A stretch of 64,000 nt of DNA from Stereocaulon alpinum (Eukaryota; Ascomycota; Lecanoromycetes; Lecanorales; Stereocaulaceae), in the NCBI GenBank assembly GCA_018257865.1, contig JAEUBA010000025.1:1-64000 (forward strand), given 5' to 3'. The notes below the pieces were generated by a model. It ran no database searches, was not told the origin of the DNA, and saw nothing but the letters and a program-made list of their open reading frames with translations. Below, piece after piece: positions 32,718 to 45,290 of this stretch (its first letter is position 1; each line of letters starts with the position of its first letter). A program made the position numbers and the translations under genes.

Positions 32718-35700
32718 TTACTTCCTCATTCCCCCTACACTACCCGTACAATCCTCAAACGGTGAACCTTCGCCATGAACACCCGCAATGTAGTCTAGAC
32801 ACATTTTATACACTCTTGCATAGCTATCCCAATCAATTTTCAGTCTCTCCACAACATCCTGGTAAGCGACCTTGTCGTGGTGCAGATGTTGCGCTTCAAG
32901 GACTAGCTCCAAAGCTTGCTGGTAGCTGCTTTCGTCCACCATTTCTGGGCGTCGTTTCACCGAGGATGAACAGCTTGCCGGGTCGACGCCACGCACAAAA
33001 AGTCGTACGACTTGAAAGGGCCTTCCCCATTCGACAAAGTATTCCAACGGAGTGCTATTCGTCTTCTTTTGTGACTCGGCAACGATAGCATATGCTGATT
33101 GCTGCTCGGTTTTGATGTAATGGTAGGGAAAACAGCTCCTTGGATCGGCTCCCAGCTCAAGGAGTATCTGTACGCATGCTTTGTCTCCCCTTTGTACTGC
33201 ATAGTCTAAAGCAGTATTATATCCGTCGCACACCCACTCTAGATCTGCGCCATGCTCTACAAGAAGTCTGATGAGGTCATGCCAACGCAGATCAATTGCA
33301 AGTCCCAGCGGCGTGCAGCCATGAAGGTTCACCCAGTTTGGATCCAGTCCCGCTTCCAATAGCATCTTCGCCCTCTCGACAGTTGAGCATGAAGCCAGGG
33401 CGGTAGTGTACTTGACATAGCTTATGGTGTTGGCATTCATTTTGTTTTGCAGTGGTATACTTATGCAGCTTAGTGATCTATATTCTGCACTTTTGGCTAA
33501 AGCAAATTCACGGTGTACCTTAGATATCACCCAGTTTTGGTCTTCTTGCAGTAGGAGACGCACAAAGTCATCTCGGTCTTCGTGATAACATGCGTGAACC
33601 AGAGCTTGACCCATGCAAAAGTCACTTTCGGAGGAGACAGGTAGCTCGCTGGCCAAGGTTTCGAAGATTTGGAAGTCCCCTAGGTTGATAGCGAGGTAAA
33701 ACTGAAATTCCTTAGGAATGGCTCTTGATTGCCCGAGAAGGAACTGGGTCACTCCTAAATGACGCCCATACATTGCCCTCTCTAGGGCATCTGACGTCGC
33801 CTCGGCCTGATACATACCTGAGTGGTACAAACTTTTCACAGTATCAAGGTGACCGTACAAAGCGGCTTCTTCTAAAGCAGTCCAAGATAGAAAGCGTCGA
33901 CTAAGGTCATCTCCGCGATCTACGAAAGCCTTGACAAGCCACGTGACGCCAAAGCGAGCGACTATCGAGAGATCTGGGGCACCGAATGGTGATGGAGTAA
34001 AATCTGGATTGCGAACATTATAACCCCAGAGAATGTCGGAGTACAAACCCATCTTGCTTTTGTTTGCCAGTAGGGCAAGGACAAGTGTCTTGATGTCCCA
34101 TGTACCACGCTCGTTGTCCGTCTGGGTAATCGTTCGCGTGCAATCATTCGAGCGCCAGTCTTCTTCTTCAGTAGGTTCAGGAGCTTCGCGGAGGTGGTTA
34201 CCCCATTGTCGCGCAGCGTACTCAAGTAAAGCATGATCGTACAGATACCGTTGCCAAGCTTCTCTGTAGACTGGGTCTATGTTGCCATCCACAGTCACAT
34301 GTCGTTCGGTCAATGGGGAAGTCGGATGTTCTAGACAATTCAGGTACGTAATAAGGATGCCGGCAAACTTTCGATGTGACTGGGGGTTTCTGTATATGTT
34401 GTTACGTTTGAAGTAGTCTTCTGCGGTGTAATGAACCAGTCGAATGATTCCACTTTCACGATCTTCTACCACCAAGCCACAACACGCGGATAAGACTGCA
34501 TCAACCTTGGGTAACGCCGCTTTACAAAGCTCTGTATCTCCTGGTCTTATTGTGACAGCCCAAAGCAGCTCGTTGACAGAAAGTGGTCTCATTGCGCAGT
34601 TGATCAAGGTGAGTACTTGTTCAGCTCTCTCGACTTTCCGACTGCTCTGACTACTTATTCTCTGCAATGTCCTTTCGTAAGTAGCATTTATTGCCCCCGG
34701 TAAACGTCGAAGGCACTCCCTCAGATCGCGAACATTGTCCTCTTGCGCAAGTGCATCCATATGCAAGGCTGCAAGCAGGAACCTAGGATCTATATATCAG
34801 CCACAAGACCAACCAACCGGGTTCTATCAGACAGTACGGCTAGATTGAGATGAAAGAGAAGATCTGGTTGGATGCGAGCTTGTATGTTCTTAAGAGCTGC
34901 ATGTGAACAATTCAATGCTGGAAGCTGGTTCAGCAGGAATCCTACAAGTGTGTATCAAGAGTAAAAGCAGAACCTATCATCGCAACTTTACAGTAATGAC
35001 AAGGCTAACTCACATTCCGTTAGCTTTCTCACATACACAGTGGACAATATCATGCCGTAGGCTGCCCTCATCTTCAAGGAGTTCATGCATTTGATCGCCT
35101 CTTGCTATGTGTGCTTCAATGAAGAGTTTTACGTCCTCATCATGCGCACGAATGTCCATTCGGACGTCTTTCTGAAATTCCCGCTCAATTGCAGGGATAT
35201 CTCGAGATGTGACCATCAGATGGACGTTAGGTCCAAGGCTTCGAAGACCGCGAACGAGGTCTGTCCTTGTTTGGTTTCCTTCTGGGTATTCGTCAAGTGC
35301 ATCTATAACAATGTAGACTACGTCAAGGTTCTTAACGTGCGACTGTAGCAATTGCAAGATGTCAGAGATCGGTATACCGATACCTGAGCGCGAGTGCTTC
35401 TGACAGGCTTCATTAACGCTTTGAAACAGTGCAGGAAGTTGTTGAGCGAGCTGTTGAAGCAGGCTACCCATGATGGAAGCTAAGTTTTGATGCGGATTGT
35501 CGTATACACAATAGATATGAGCGATGCCCACCTTTTCACGCCGTTTCGCTCGCTGTAGATGGTCGATTACCACTGCCGTCAAGACCGTCTTACCTGCGCC
35601 AGGTATCCCTGGACACCAGAGGACCTTGTTAGTACCATCCTCCCATCTTTGAAATTCCGGACTTAGAAGCAGCCAGCCCCCTGTTCCTTCGTGGCGCCTA

Positions 35701-36287
35701 CTGAGGACGTCGAGCTGCTTGGAATGGGGTTCGAGAAGGGAGAGAGATCTGAGAATCTTTTCCTCTCCTTCATTCATTGACCACGCAATCATCGAGTCCA
35801 CCTTGCCATCGATCAAATCAACCTTTTGCAGAGTATTGCTAGCGGTCTCAATTTGAAGAGCATCCAAGGCAAGACCCAAGTTGTCTCTCAAGTTCGCGAC
35901 GGTACCTTGCAATTTCTCCAATGTCTTCTCTTTAAACGGAAATTGTAATTTGCGAAGTTGCGAACTTACACCAGACTTCGTACCTTTGGCTTTGTCTAGC
36001 TTGTCTTTGAGCTTTTTGACCCCACTGTCGCAGGCTATGATGCTCTCGGTCACACGAACGACGGTCTCACTACTGAAAAGGGGTCTGGGGCCTCCAAAAT
36101 TCGCCAGAACCCTATCGTTGAGAAGTCTGAAGGTCTTTGAGAGCGCTTCAGCCGAATCACACAGGATAGCGATGCTGCTCTCGGAGTCTTTGTAAGCGCC
36201 ATAGTACTGAATCAGGCCAGAGGACACGGTGAGGCCTAGGGTTAGCACGCCAGCGACGCCCGCTGACACCGAGAGTGGGTCGCCCAT
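32718..36287 (-). CDS. STAND/NLR-type protein: fungal N-terminal domain, NACHT NTPase, ankyrin repeats
   Basis: Two exons (36287-35014 and 34782-32718) join in phase 2 to give about 1112 aa. The ATG at 36287 sits in a good context. Residues 1-110 match the N-terminal region of many fungal STAND proteins (MGDPLSVSAGVAGVLTLGL). A NACHT-type NTPase follows, with Walker A GIPGAGKT (227-234) and Walker B VVYIVIDALDE (about 323-333). Then come a winged-helix-like segment (LSVNELLWAVTIRPG, GLVVEDRESGIIRLVHYTAEDYF) and a divergent ankyrin array from about residue 700, including LLEAGLDPNWVNLHGCTPLGLAI and LVEHGADLEW. Such proteins act in non-self recognition and regulated cell death in some fungi; that role here is inference. 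The 231-nt intron (34783-35013) is long for this genome. No break is seen. Confidence 0.88.
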
Positions 36288-36930
36288 TGTCAACGGTGTA
36301 GCAGAGAAGTAGGCACCCGGGAAGCCTGCCTGAAGTCTATGGCTAGGTGGTAAGGCTACCGACAGGTGGAAGTGGTCGTCATATTCATGTACATCAAAGA
36401 AATTCACATCGTGAGAGGCGTATTATGATCCAAGGAAAAACTCAGTCACGGTAACGGAAAGGTTGATGGACACGAGTGGAGCTATTGATGGAAGGTGGGG
36501 AAAGCAGCTTTCAGCTGAAGTCTGTCACCGCTAGCGTGCCAAGACTATCACATGCGCTAGTGCTGAAGCTACCTCACCTTAGTCGTTTCAACGCTTCTGA
36601 AGCACGATTCTTTGGCTGCAAATACAGCGAGCTAAGGCTTTATGAATATACTGATGACTACCTAAGCATGACAGAGGCTCCACAATCAGAATCGTAACGA
36701 CGACGATGTTGCAGGTTTCCAGCTATCGGCAGACGCAGGTTCTAGCACTCCCTTAGTCGTCTTTACCTAGAACATCATTCCGCTATATAGATTCAAGTAT
36801 TCATCAGTCAGATCAAGCCTACTGGATCCTTTGCTTGATCTATCATGGGTCAATACCTAGAACGACCATTCGGATGCCCTTGCACCTCATGGACCGCTCC
36901 ACGTTAAGCATCCTTCCCATCGGGTGGACC
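36288..36930. other. Intergenic region 5' of the STAND gene
   Basis: No supported coding sequence. It includes the promoter of the STAND gene and the 3' flank of the broken membrane-protein gene. Confidence 0.5.
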
Positions 36931-38129
36931 TTACATTCCATGAACGCAACTATGATCTCCTTGACATGGTTTCTGGTATAGCTGCATAGCAGGCGGTGGA
37001 GCCGTGCCGTCCGGATACCCTTGATATATTGGTTGATCTCCTTCCCAAGGCTTAGGCGGTGCCCTGTCAACTTGCATCCCAATCAGCACAATGCCGGCAT
37101 AGACCAAGATCGCACAGCAGCCGCTTATAATGGCTTCAGCGAGAGCGGCGCACCACCTTTTGTAGTGATTGGACGAGATTTCGTACCTGACGCTATATGC
37201 GAGGAAGAAGATTCGGCGGAGGAACAAAGGTGCTCCGACTAGGCCAATGAAGAGGAGACCAATCTAAGAATATAGTAAGCTTATGAACCTGATATAATGC
37301 ATAGTCATTGAGAGCGTGAGATCAAGTACCTTTGCCGGGATGCCGTGTCTTTGTGCCGTGACCAAAACCCAGATTGAGCCCATTAAGACTTCGATTGAGG
37401 CCGCGAAGTACAGAGCCGAGGAAGCGACTCCAACTTGTTCTTACCAGGGACCGTGGTCGAGTCGGAGTATTGCGGGTAGAGATGGATATCATACCGATTG
37501 ACAGCGGCGACCATATCCTGGATGTCCAAGACTAGATTGCCAGATACAGCGCGAACAGCCTGGCACAGTAGAGTAATGGATCCTAAGCATGATCGACTTG
37601 CCAGATGTCCATATGCCGTCCTGGTAATATAGGTAATGGTACAGGAGCGAGTAGACGGTAGCCAGAAGCCAGATCACGGCGACGTATACCGTACTATCAA
37701 GAATGACGGATACCGTGAAAAATACTGTGACGGCAACGATTTGAGCTTCGTATAGGATGTTCCCTGCGAAGCTGGAGCCGAACGATCTTATCATCATCAG
37801 CAGGAGCCTTCCTACCTCAAAGATGAAACGTATAGGGTTACTTACATCAACCCGAAGACAACAGCGATCCCAAACTTCCTCCGTTTCAACAAAGATTGGC
37901 TAGTCTCACCACCGCGCTTCTTGACACTCATAGCCCAGATGGCGATACCCAAAAGCAGAAAGAGGAATACACCGATGGGAACCAAAACAGCAATAGCCTA
38001 CCCATTTGTGAAACTAGACCTGAAAAGTTTAGTCTTGTAGAACCACAGATTATCAGCTGGGTTAGATGAGCCCTAGTCACCTGAGCCACCTCCAAAGCTG
38101 CTACCGCCTCCACCACGTCTGGGAGCCAT
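36931..38129 (-). pseudogene. Broken multi-pass membrane protein gene
   Basis: Reading from ATG 38129 gives MAPRRGGGGSSFGGGSGD, then TAG at codon 19 and a second TAG at codon 44. A transmembrane stretch AIAVLVPIGVFLFLLLGIAIW and a basic loop KKRGGETSQSLLKRRK follow. A good intron (37845-37787) joins to YEAQIVAVTVFFTVSVILDSTVY and more hydrophobic helices. Frame changes are needed near 37580 and near 37440 to reach LYFAASIEVLMGSIWVLVTAQ. A 3' exon with FLRRIFFLAYSVRYEISS and a terminal helix ends at 36931. It would be a six- to seven-helix membrane protein of unknown role. The stops fit CAG-to-TAG and TGG-to-TAG changes. An intact gene with unrecognised introns is less likely. Confidence 0.6.
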
Positions 38130-39534
38130 AAAAGTCTCTGCAGCGAATCAAAACCTGCAAGGCAGCAGATACCGTCAAATCGTAGGACCTCGATTGAGGG
38201 TAAAAGACGATTTATCATAATTTGCGGCTGGACATGTGAGAATCTTTGTATGCATAGACTCCTTAGGGGCACAGTCGACAGTATCCTTTTTCAGCAGCCC
38301 TATATGAATAGCTAGTTTCCGGGCACCTCCTGCTCCGCCGATAGTCAGCTTCCAGTACCGAAATGATTTCAGAAACAACCCGCAGCTTTCTTTTGGCTCC
38401 GCTGTTTGCTAAAATAGAGAAGAGACGGGAGGCTTTTCATTGGCAGGAAAAGCTTCGCCAAGATGCCAAGGCGTGTTACGTTCACGAAGGAAATAGCAGG
38501 AGGTAGACCAAGTTTTTGGAAGCCTCTAAATTTGGGAGCGGGATGATGTTGATACTGGTCTTCTGGCTGCTTAAATACATGAAGAGATGGTGCCTAAGAA
38601 AACGGTACACGTATTCTAGCCTGCTTCGGTATACAGCTATGACCAACGAGTCGAGAGGATGCAAACTGTATTTTTGTTCGTAGAAGACGAGAAAAGCCAA
38701 GAAAGCCAATGGTGTTACGCGAACAAAGGAAATGAAGCCAACGATGAAAGCCTAATAGTAACGTATAACAACGTCGTTCGTAATGAACGGGTAAGCTGAT
38801 AGGTCTGTATGTTTTGGCTTTTGGCAACCCAAGTTTCAAAATGTTGACGATACACAGATCTCGCCATGTGAAAGGAAGCAGCCTGCAAGTGAGTCTGTTT
38901 GTTAACATGCGTCTAAGGCACTCCAAATACTTCAATCTCCTTCCTGTGTAACCGTGGACCTACGACCACATGATTGGATAAAAGACATCGAAGTTGAAGT
39001 CCGACTCCGAAGTCATCTCACTCCACTATCGCATAATTAGTTTTGAGGCTCCGCACGCCAAGGTCTTCATCAAGACCCAAACAGCCTGGAGGAGGAGTTT
39101 TTGGCAATTTTTGTAAAGTGCATAGGTATTGAGCCGCGTTGCTGCGAAGTAAACGGCTGAGAAGCGCTTGAGGCTTCGCCCCTGAATTGAAGCAGCCATC
39201 GGTGGGATACCATTAACACTACCTACCATCTCCAGCCTTATATGACTGTCCATCAGACGGACGAGAATTCAGGTAGCACTAGACTACTGCAAGTCCGTCA
39301 ACGTGTTGGGAAGGATCTGCACAAGGATGCTTTTCTTGGAGCCGAGGTTACCCCGCGATCGTGCAGGCCTCATGCCGCCTGTACGGAGCGCAAGGAGCAC
39401 GAACTACCCCACGCCGGCAAATGTATGTACGCGCGAGTAGAAATGGCTTCCTCTCTACTCTTTCGCCAGGTCGCTCTCCTGAACATCAGCACAGGCGGAG
39501 TCTTGGCTGAATACGGCCCTTAATCTTTCCCACC
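38130..39534. other. Intergenic region, possibly with further decayed sequence
   Basis: No supported gene. Minus-strand ORFs at 38482-38935 and 39026-39253 are hydrophobic/basic and lack recognisable domains. Segments at about 38455-38515 and 38690-38750 are loosely similar (GTGTTACG followed by GAAGGAAAT-like words), suggesting an old short duplication. Confidence 0.45.
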
Positions 39535-41843
39535 ATGACGAGTACGCAGCTGAGCCTAATTGCCCCTCTCGACGCCCCTCTGCCGCCTCCTCCAGCAAAC
39601 GAGCCCCTCACCGAATCGCAATGGGTAACCTTAATGGCCATTGCAGACACTGTGGTGCCAACGATTGAAGTCTCGTCGACGCCTTCGACCAAGAGCCTTT
39701 CCCTTCAAGCTTCCGATTATACCACTGCTGTCGAAGCCATCAAGAGGAGAGTGCCGGCAGGCACAGACGACGAGCTTCCCCAAGCATACTTGCGGGAGAA
39801 CGCTAGTTCAATACCTGGCTTCAAGGAACTTCTACGGAGGACAATCGGTGATTACGTTAGGGAGGACGCTAAGAAAGGGATTAGGGTCATACTGTCTGCT
39901 TTGGAGTGAGTGTCTTGGTGAGATAGATCGTGAGTCGGATTTTGATGTTCTATAGTACCCGAGCCGGTTGCCTCCTAATCACCGGATCCACGACCTCCTT
40001 CCACCTACAGCCTGTCAATACCAGGCATCAAATCCTACAGAATTGGGCCAAGTCCTATCTCTCGCCACTGAGACAAAGTGCTAAGGCTTTCGAGCAGCTT
40101 GTGGCCTCGATATGGATCAAGACTAGCCCAACAATCAGCCCAATCCTTGGTTTCCCAAGAGCACCTGTGCATGGCAAACCTGGCAAGGGTTTCGATTATG
40201 AATTCCTCCATTTTCCCCCAGGTTCTGGACCTGAAACCGTCGAGACTGATGTCGTGATTGTCGGCAGTGGCTGTGGAGGTGGGGTATGCGCGAAGAACCT
40301 GGCAGAAGCAGGGCATCGGGTCATTGTGGTCGATAAGGCGTACCATTGGGGTCCAGAACACCTTCCCATGACAGAACGAGACTCCGGCATACATCTCTTC
40401 GCAAATGGTGGAGTAGAGTCTGCTGATGATAGCAGCATTGGTATCATTTCAGGTCAAGCCTGGGGAGGTGGAGGAACTGTCAATTGGTCTGCTTCTCTGC
40501 AGACTCAAGGCTATGTGAGAAAAGAGTGGGCTGATCAAGGCATGCCCTTCTTCACCTCATCTGCGTTTCAGGACTCTCTAGATCGTGTATGTCACAGGAT
40601 GGGCGTTTCGACGGAATATGTGGAGCATAACATCAATAATTCAACGTTATCAGAGGGTGCAAGAAAGCTTGGCTACAGCCACAAGATGGTACCCCAGAAT
40701 ACGGGAGGCAACAAGCATTACTGTGGATATTGTACCCTGGGATGTGGGGCAGCCGAGAAGCAAGGTCCTGTGATGTCTTTCCTACCCGATGCAGATAAAG
40801 CTGGCGCACAATTCATCGAAGGGTTTGAAGCTGAAAAGGTATTGTTCGAGACTGTGGGAGGCAACAAAACAGCGACTGCGGTCAAAGGCCGCTGGGTCTC
40901 CAGAGACAGCTCTGGTGGCGTCAGTGGCAATGACAGGACTTGTCGAGAGGTTATCATAAAGGCAAAACGCGTGGTTGTATCGTCTGGAACTCTTCAAAGC
41001 CCCCTCCTTCTCCAGCGGAGCGGCCTTACCAATCCTCATATTGGAAAAAATCTCCATCTACATCCAGTCGTCCTTCTCTCGGCTATCTACCCAGACCAGC
41101 CTCCAATTAAACCGTGGGAGGGTGCCATACTGACCACTGTCGTGGATGAGTTCCAGAATCTGGACGGACATGGTCATGGCGCCAAGCTCGAATGTATGAC
41201 AATGCTACCCTCATGGGTCCTTCCCTTCCAGAGCTGGGAAGGCGCTCTAGATTGGAAATTGCTATGCTCCAAGCTTCCCCACATGACCAGCCACATAGCA
41301 CTTGTACGAGACCGTGAGAGTGGCCGAGTGTACCCAGATCCAGTAGATGGGAAGTGCAGAGTCGCATACACGCCTAGTGCTTTCGACAAGCGCCACGCAA
41401 TGGAAGGGCTCCTTGCCCTCGCTCGCATTGCCTACGTCCAAGGTGCAAAGGAGATCTTTACTACCACTGTTGGCTTCCCTCCCTTCATCCGTTCTGATGA
41501 CGCTACTCTAAATGACAATGGTGATGGAATAAACGACCCTATTTTCCAGTCATGGCTTGCGGATGTGCGCAAGGCTGGTCTAAGTCCTCCAGAAACTGGG
41601 TGGGGGAGTGCTCATCAGATGGGTACATGCCGTATGGCTGCGACTCCAAAGGCCGGTGTTGTGGATCCGAAGGGCAAGGTATGGGGTACCGAGAGGTTAT
41701 ACGTCGCTGACGCGAGCGTGTTCCCTAGTGCTAGCGGGGTCAATCCTATGATCACGAACATGGCTATTAGCGATTGGATCTCGAGGGGAATAGCTCGTGA
41801 TCTGAGCGGAGGAGCAGATGTTGAGGAGAGAGCGAGGTTGTAG
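39535..41843 (+). CDS. Long-chain fatty alcohol oxidase (GMC oxidoreductase)
   Basis: Two exons (39535-39905 and 39956-41843; 50-nt intron, phase 2) encode 752 aa, the usual size of fungal long-chain alcohol oxidases. The N terminus holds the family's helical region (LTESQWVTLMAIADTVVP). FAD-binding VVIVGSGCGGG starts at about residue 224 and is followed by IVVDKAY. A GQAWGGGGTVNW motif and the C-terminal GMC motif SAHQMGTCRM (His about 677) with YVADASVFPSASGVNPM are intact. The enzyme oxidises long-chain alcohols to aldehydes with O2, giving H2O2, in omega-oxidation of alkanes and fatty acids, usually at microsomal or peroxisomal membranes. The ATG at 39535 has an ACC preceding context. No defect is seen. 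Confidence 0.93.
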
Positions 41844-42646
41844 GACGTATGCATTGTTAGCGTCAAGGCTGGAAGAGACTGATGATGTCGGCTCGGGCAC
41901 TGCTGGTTAGCAATATATATATTACTTCCCCAGACTGAATTCAAATGCATCTGGCGACGAGCAGTGAACACCCGAAAACTCTGGTTCGAGACCCCGAGGA
42001 AGGTCCGCTCGCTCCTCTCAAAATGTGCTCCTCTGTGGTCAATGTCTACATTTCAGGCTGTCACAAAATACATATAAGGGGTTGTTATCCGACAATATTC
42101 GACTACCAGCCAGGGAGAGTAACGAGGCAAATCACTCATCAAAGCAGTCTCGCTACATCACTTCACTTCTCTGCCACTGCATTCATTTCACGGTAACACG
42201 GTTCCTCTAGCTTCCCATCCTCGCAACATACAGATCCGATGCTCTAAATCCGCCGTTATGCATTTTCCGAAATTCAACATCACCCACACCGTTGCTACTT
42301 CTCTTACGTCAAAAAGAACTTGTCCTACCACAAAATTGGTACGAAGCTACCTGAGCTTGCCATCTCGCAAGACTTGCGTGTCATCATGGCTATCATAAAC
42401 TCTCGCCCGGATTCTTACCACTCCTCGGCACAAGCTGATATGCCTGCACAGACACAACCCGAGTTCTCTCATTCGCACCACTTGCGTATCAGCACGCGTA
42501 TGAACCCTCCATGTGATGCTGACAACCATCCAAAAACCCAGACCGAAGAAAACATGCCGCCTTATTCACAGATATTGATGGCATAGATCCCTCCGAACGC
42601 CAACACAGCCTAAGCAATAGCCTCAAGCACTCCAGGAAATACTAGC
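41844..42646. other. Intergenic region
   Basis: No supported gene. A plus-strand ORF at 42384-42586 precedes the first F-box-like fragment and could be its degraded leader, but its translation has no domain. Confidence 0.45.
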
Positions 42647-42841
42647 CTTCCTCCGCTCCTTGCACTGCCCGTCGAGCTCATACTTAAGATCTGCTCATAC
42701 CTAACAATACGCTCGCCGACCGGTCTCATGGTCCTGTGGAGAACACACTCCTCGTGTCGCGCTATCGTACCGACTCATCGAGACGTAACGTCTGACGCTC
42801 TAAGCAAACGTCAACCTACAGTCCTTCAAGCGCTGACATAA
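42647..42841 (+). pseudogene. F-box-like family fragment (unit 1)
   Basis: An open frame without a start codon reads LPPLLALPVELILKICSYL, then TIRSPTGLMVLWRTHSSCR, ending at TAA 42839. It matches the N-terminal F-box-like motif of the intact unit at 50423 (LPPLLGLPLEIKRIIFSYL, then LILLRLTHSILR). The Cys-rich C-terminal half is missing, so this is a fragment. Confidence 0.55.
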
Positions 42842-43417
42842 CGTCACTCAACGCTGTCAGGATCATTCGTGCAGAAAGATCGTCAGCTGAGAGCTCGGGT
42901 TCCCAACGCACACTCCATGTCAGATACTCCCATCAGCAAATCAACACGGAGTCTCCTTTCTGCTCACACAGCCTCTAGCCTTTTTGTATTGTCTCCAAGC
43001 CAGTATCTGGCAGCTTGCTCACTATGTGTTATGTTACGTGTGAGAGTACGGGAGAGTTGTTGATAAATGCTAACCCTACGGCCTATTCGGTGAGAGTTAC
43101 TGCTTCGAAACAGGCTATTACCATACTCAAAGAAGCTTGATGACACAATCCTCGTCTCGGATTTCGCTATGACAACCAATCCAAAAATCGACAGAATTTC
43201 TGTTGACAGAAGTAGCACGATCGCCACTGTTGTTGGTGTTCTCCTCGGCAGCCGTCACCATATCAGATCTATCGACCTATTCTGTATACGACGCAAGCTC
43301 TTCCAAGTTGTCAGTGTTTCAATTAGAAAGTAGCTGTCAACGACTTCCTGTCCCAATCCACCCATATTTCACAGATGCATCTTCAATAAGCCTCTCTCGC
43401 TTCCCTCCAACCCCATC

Positions 43418-43648
43418 ATGGCACTGTCGTCAACACTCTCTCCAGACAGCAAAGTCTCACCATTCCTCGCCTTGCCGCTAAACCTCGAGGTACGGATCGT
43501 CTCCTACCTTCAGGCAATTGAGCCCACCATGACACTGCTGCGTGATGCTTCTGCTCAAACCCTCGAGATCAAGCTTCAGCATACGGAACTGCAACCCCTA
43601 ACATCATCACTATCAACATTGGTAGCCAGTGCTAAGATCCCACCATAG
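43418..43648 (+). pseudogene. F-box-like family member, short (unit 2)
   Basis: From a good ATG it reads MALSSTLSPDSKVSPFLALP, then LNLEVRIVSYLQAIEPTMTLLR, then a divergent 35-residue tail, stopping at TAG 43646 (76 aa). The F-box-like motif is present, but the tail lacks the His/Cys part of the family. The next unit continues in the same frame immediately after the stop. It may be a truncated member or a tandem-fused gene broken at the stop. Confidence 0.5.
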
Positions 43649-44223
43649 CTCGCCCTCGTACTCGAATTCAAGCTGCATCTCACATCGTATCTCGAGATCT
43701 CCCAGCCAACAATGATCACCTTACGATGATCCCACCGGATCTTCCACCACATCATCCCCAGAGGTCATCTTCGCAGCAAACTCGCCGCTGCGAAAAACAA
43801 GCACCTTCTCCACACTGCACACTACCCTGCTCATCAACGAAAGTACATACTCCCCCCAACCATTACATCTGCACGACACATGTCTAAGAGTCCTTCCCGC
43901 CTCCCAATACGGTGATTCACAATTCCACGAGGGCCAATCTGCACGCTTCTGCGTTGGGTGTGCATGTAGACAATTCATCTATCAGCCAGGCCACAACGTT
44001 AGGATCAATGGCATTATGCACAGAGGCGTCTAGTATCTCTATGATATAGGGAAATGGGGCTCGTTCTGCATGGGCTGCGAGGAAGCAAAGGCTCTTTTCG
44101 AGCCTGGATTCTTCGATGGCGCTAACAGTTTTGGTTGTCGGGCTAAAGAGCGGACACGGTATATGGGTGAGGGAGCTCATGTTGCTATGCGGCGATTTAC
44201 GGCGTATGAGGATGTTAGATGAT
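43649..44223 (+). pseudogene. F-box-like family member broken by stops and a frameshift (unit 3)
   Basis: Directly after unit 2, in frame, come LALVLEFKLHLTSYLEISQP and TMITLR, then TGA, then SHRIFHHIIPRG. A frame change near 43820 leads to CLRVLPASQYGDSQFHEGQS, ARFCVGCACRQF, a TAG, and YDIGKWGSFCMGCEEAKALF with FFDGANSFGC. The order (F-box-like motif, C-x2-C pairs, downstream C-x2-C) is that of a small F-box-like protein with a Cys-rich tail. The stop at 44030 follows a Val codon where Trp would fit. A minus-strand ORF across this segment is antisense. Confidence 0.55.
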
Positions 44224-44936
44224 ATGGATGGAGCTGAGTAAGCCGTTATTTGTGGGGTAGTAGTGGAAATGGCTGGCGCATGGCTGAACTTCATTCCTCT
44301 AGACTTAGACCACTTACGGTCACGATCTGAAAATTTTGTTGGCTTTGCGGAGGGTGTTTGTACATGGCTAGACATAAGAACATCTTGAACCTCAATTGAA
44401 TCCTACGCCTGCAACAGTCCTTCATTTGGTAAGGGGGGACATCAACAGAATCAACTCAATATGTAGTCAAAGTCTACCGTGTTAGTTTTACCGTAAGTTC
44501 GCTGGGTGCGGCAAGCTATAACCCTTGAAGTCTACATAAAATTCACGAAAAACGTAGTCCATAGGTGGGCAACAGACTCAATGGACGGCCCACTAGAGTT
44601 TGCCTCCAGCGGCTCCAGCTAGAATAAGCAATTGCATAGACAGCTTCCCACCGAGCGGTGACGGGATGATTTATTTTGGGTTGTAACCACAAAACTATGC
44701 TATCACCTTCACTACGGAAGCGTCTTGCATACTGGCTTCCGGTAACATCCCGTTTCCTCAACCACCTGCGGTGACTGCTCCGCCTCAACTCGATAACTCT
44801 ACATTATGCACTAAATCAACACGTACTGATAATTCTTTGCTGGACATTTCGTGTTTGGCAATATACTACGAATCTGTTAAAGGAAACCGGAGATTACCTT
44901 TATAGAAATAATCACGAGTTCAAGGTTCATGTACTT
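44224..44936. other. Intergenic spacer between F-box-like units
   Basis: No supported gene; a minus-strand 81-codon ORF at 44543-44788 has no recognisable feature. Confidence 0.45.
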
Positions 44937-45224
44937 TTGTCGAACAAATCAGCCGATTTCCAGCCCACCATAGCGTCGTCATCGCACTTTGTGGTACTAA
45001 CACTGCTAGCGCTTCCCCTCGAGCTGCAACGGTATGTTTTGTCTTGTTTGATCACATCAGTACAAGGTTGGTACGAAAGGGATCACGGACTTGCACACGG
45101 CGGGATGGAGGACTTCATGAGGGTTATGACCGCTCGACTACGCGCGTTCTGCCAGGTGGTATACGAAGAGACAACATCCTACAATCCAATACCTCTCTAT
45201 ATGATGCGCCTTCGATTGATCTAG
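44937..45224 (+). pseudogene. F-box-like family fragment (unit 4)
   Basis: The frame reads LTLLALPLELQRYVLSCLI, which fits the family's N-terminal motif, and then diverges to MEDFMRVMTARLRAFCQVVY before stopping. There is no in-frame ATG upstream of the motif and no Cys-rich tail, so it is listed as a fragment. Confidence 0.4.
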
Positions 45225-45290
45225 CGGACTGAGAATATCCTATGGTGAAACCTGCTGACAGCACGTAATAAAATTTGACATCCAATCTTC

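Noticed and set aside
39026..39253. Minus-strand ORF with SAVYFAA and AVWVLMK resembling a part of the broken membrane protein
   Set aside because: The resemblance is a few residues long and could be chance; not enough to call a second copy.
41975..42005. GGTTCGAGACCCCGAGG word resembling a tRNA T-arm
   Set aside because: No acceptor stem, D-arm or anticodon arm could be paired with it at proper distances.
43917..44375. 152-codon minus-strand ORF across F-box-like unit 3
   Set aside because: The plus strand in the same place encodes the family's Cys-rich tail, so the minus ORF is antisense.
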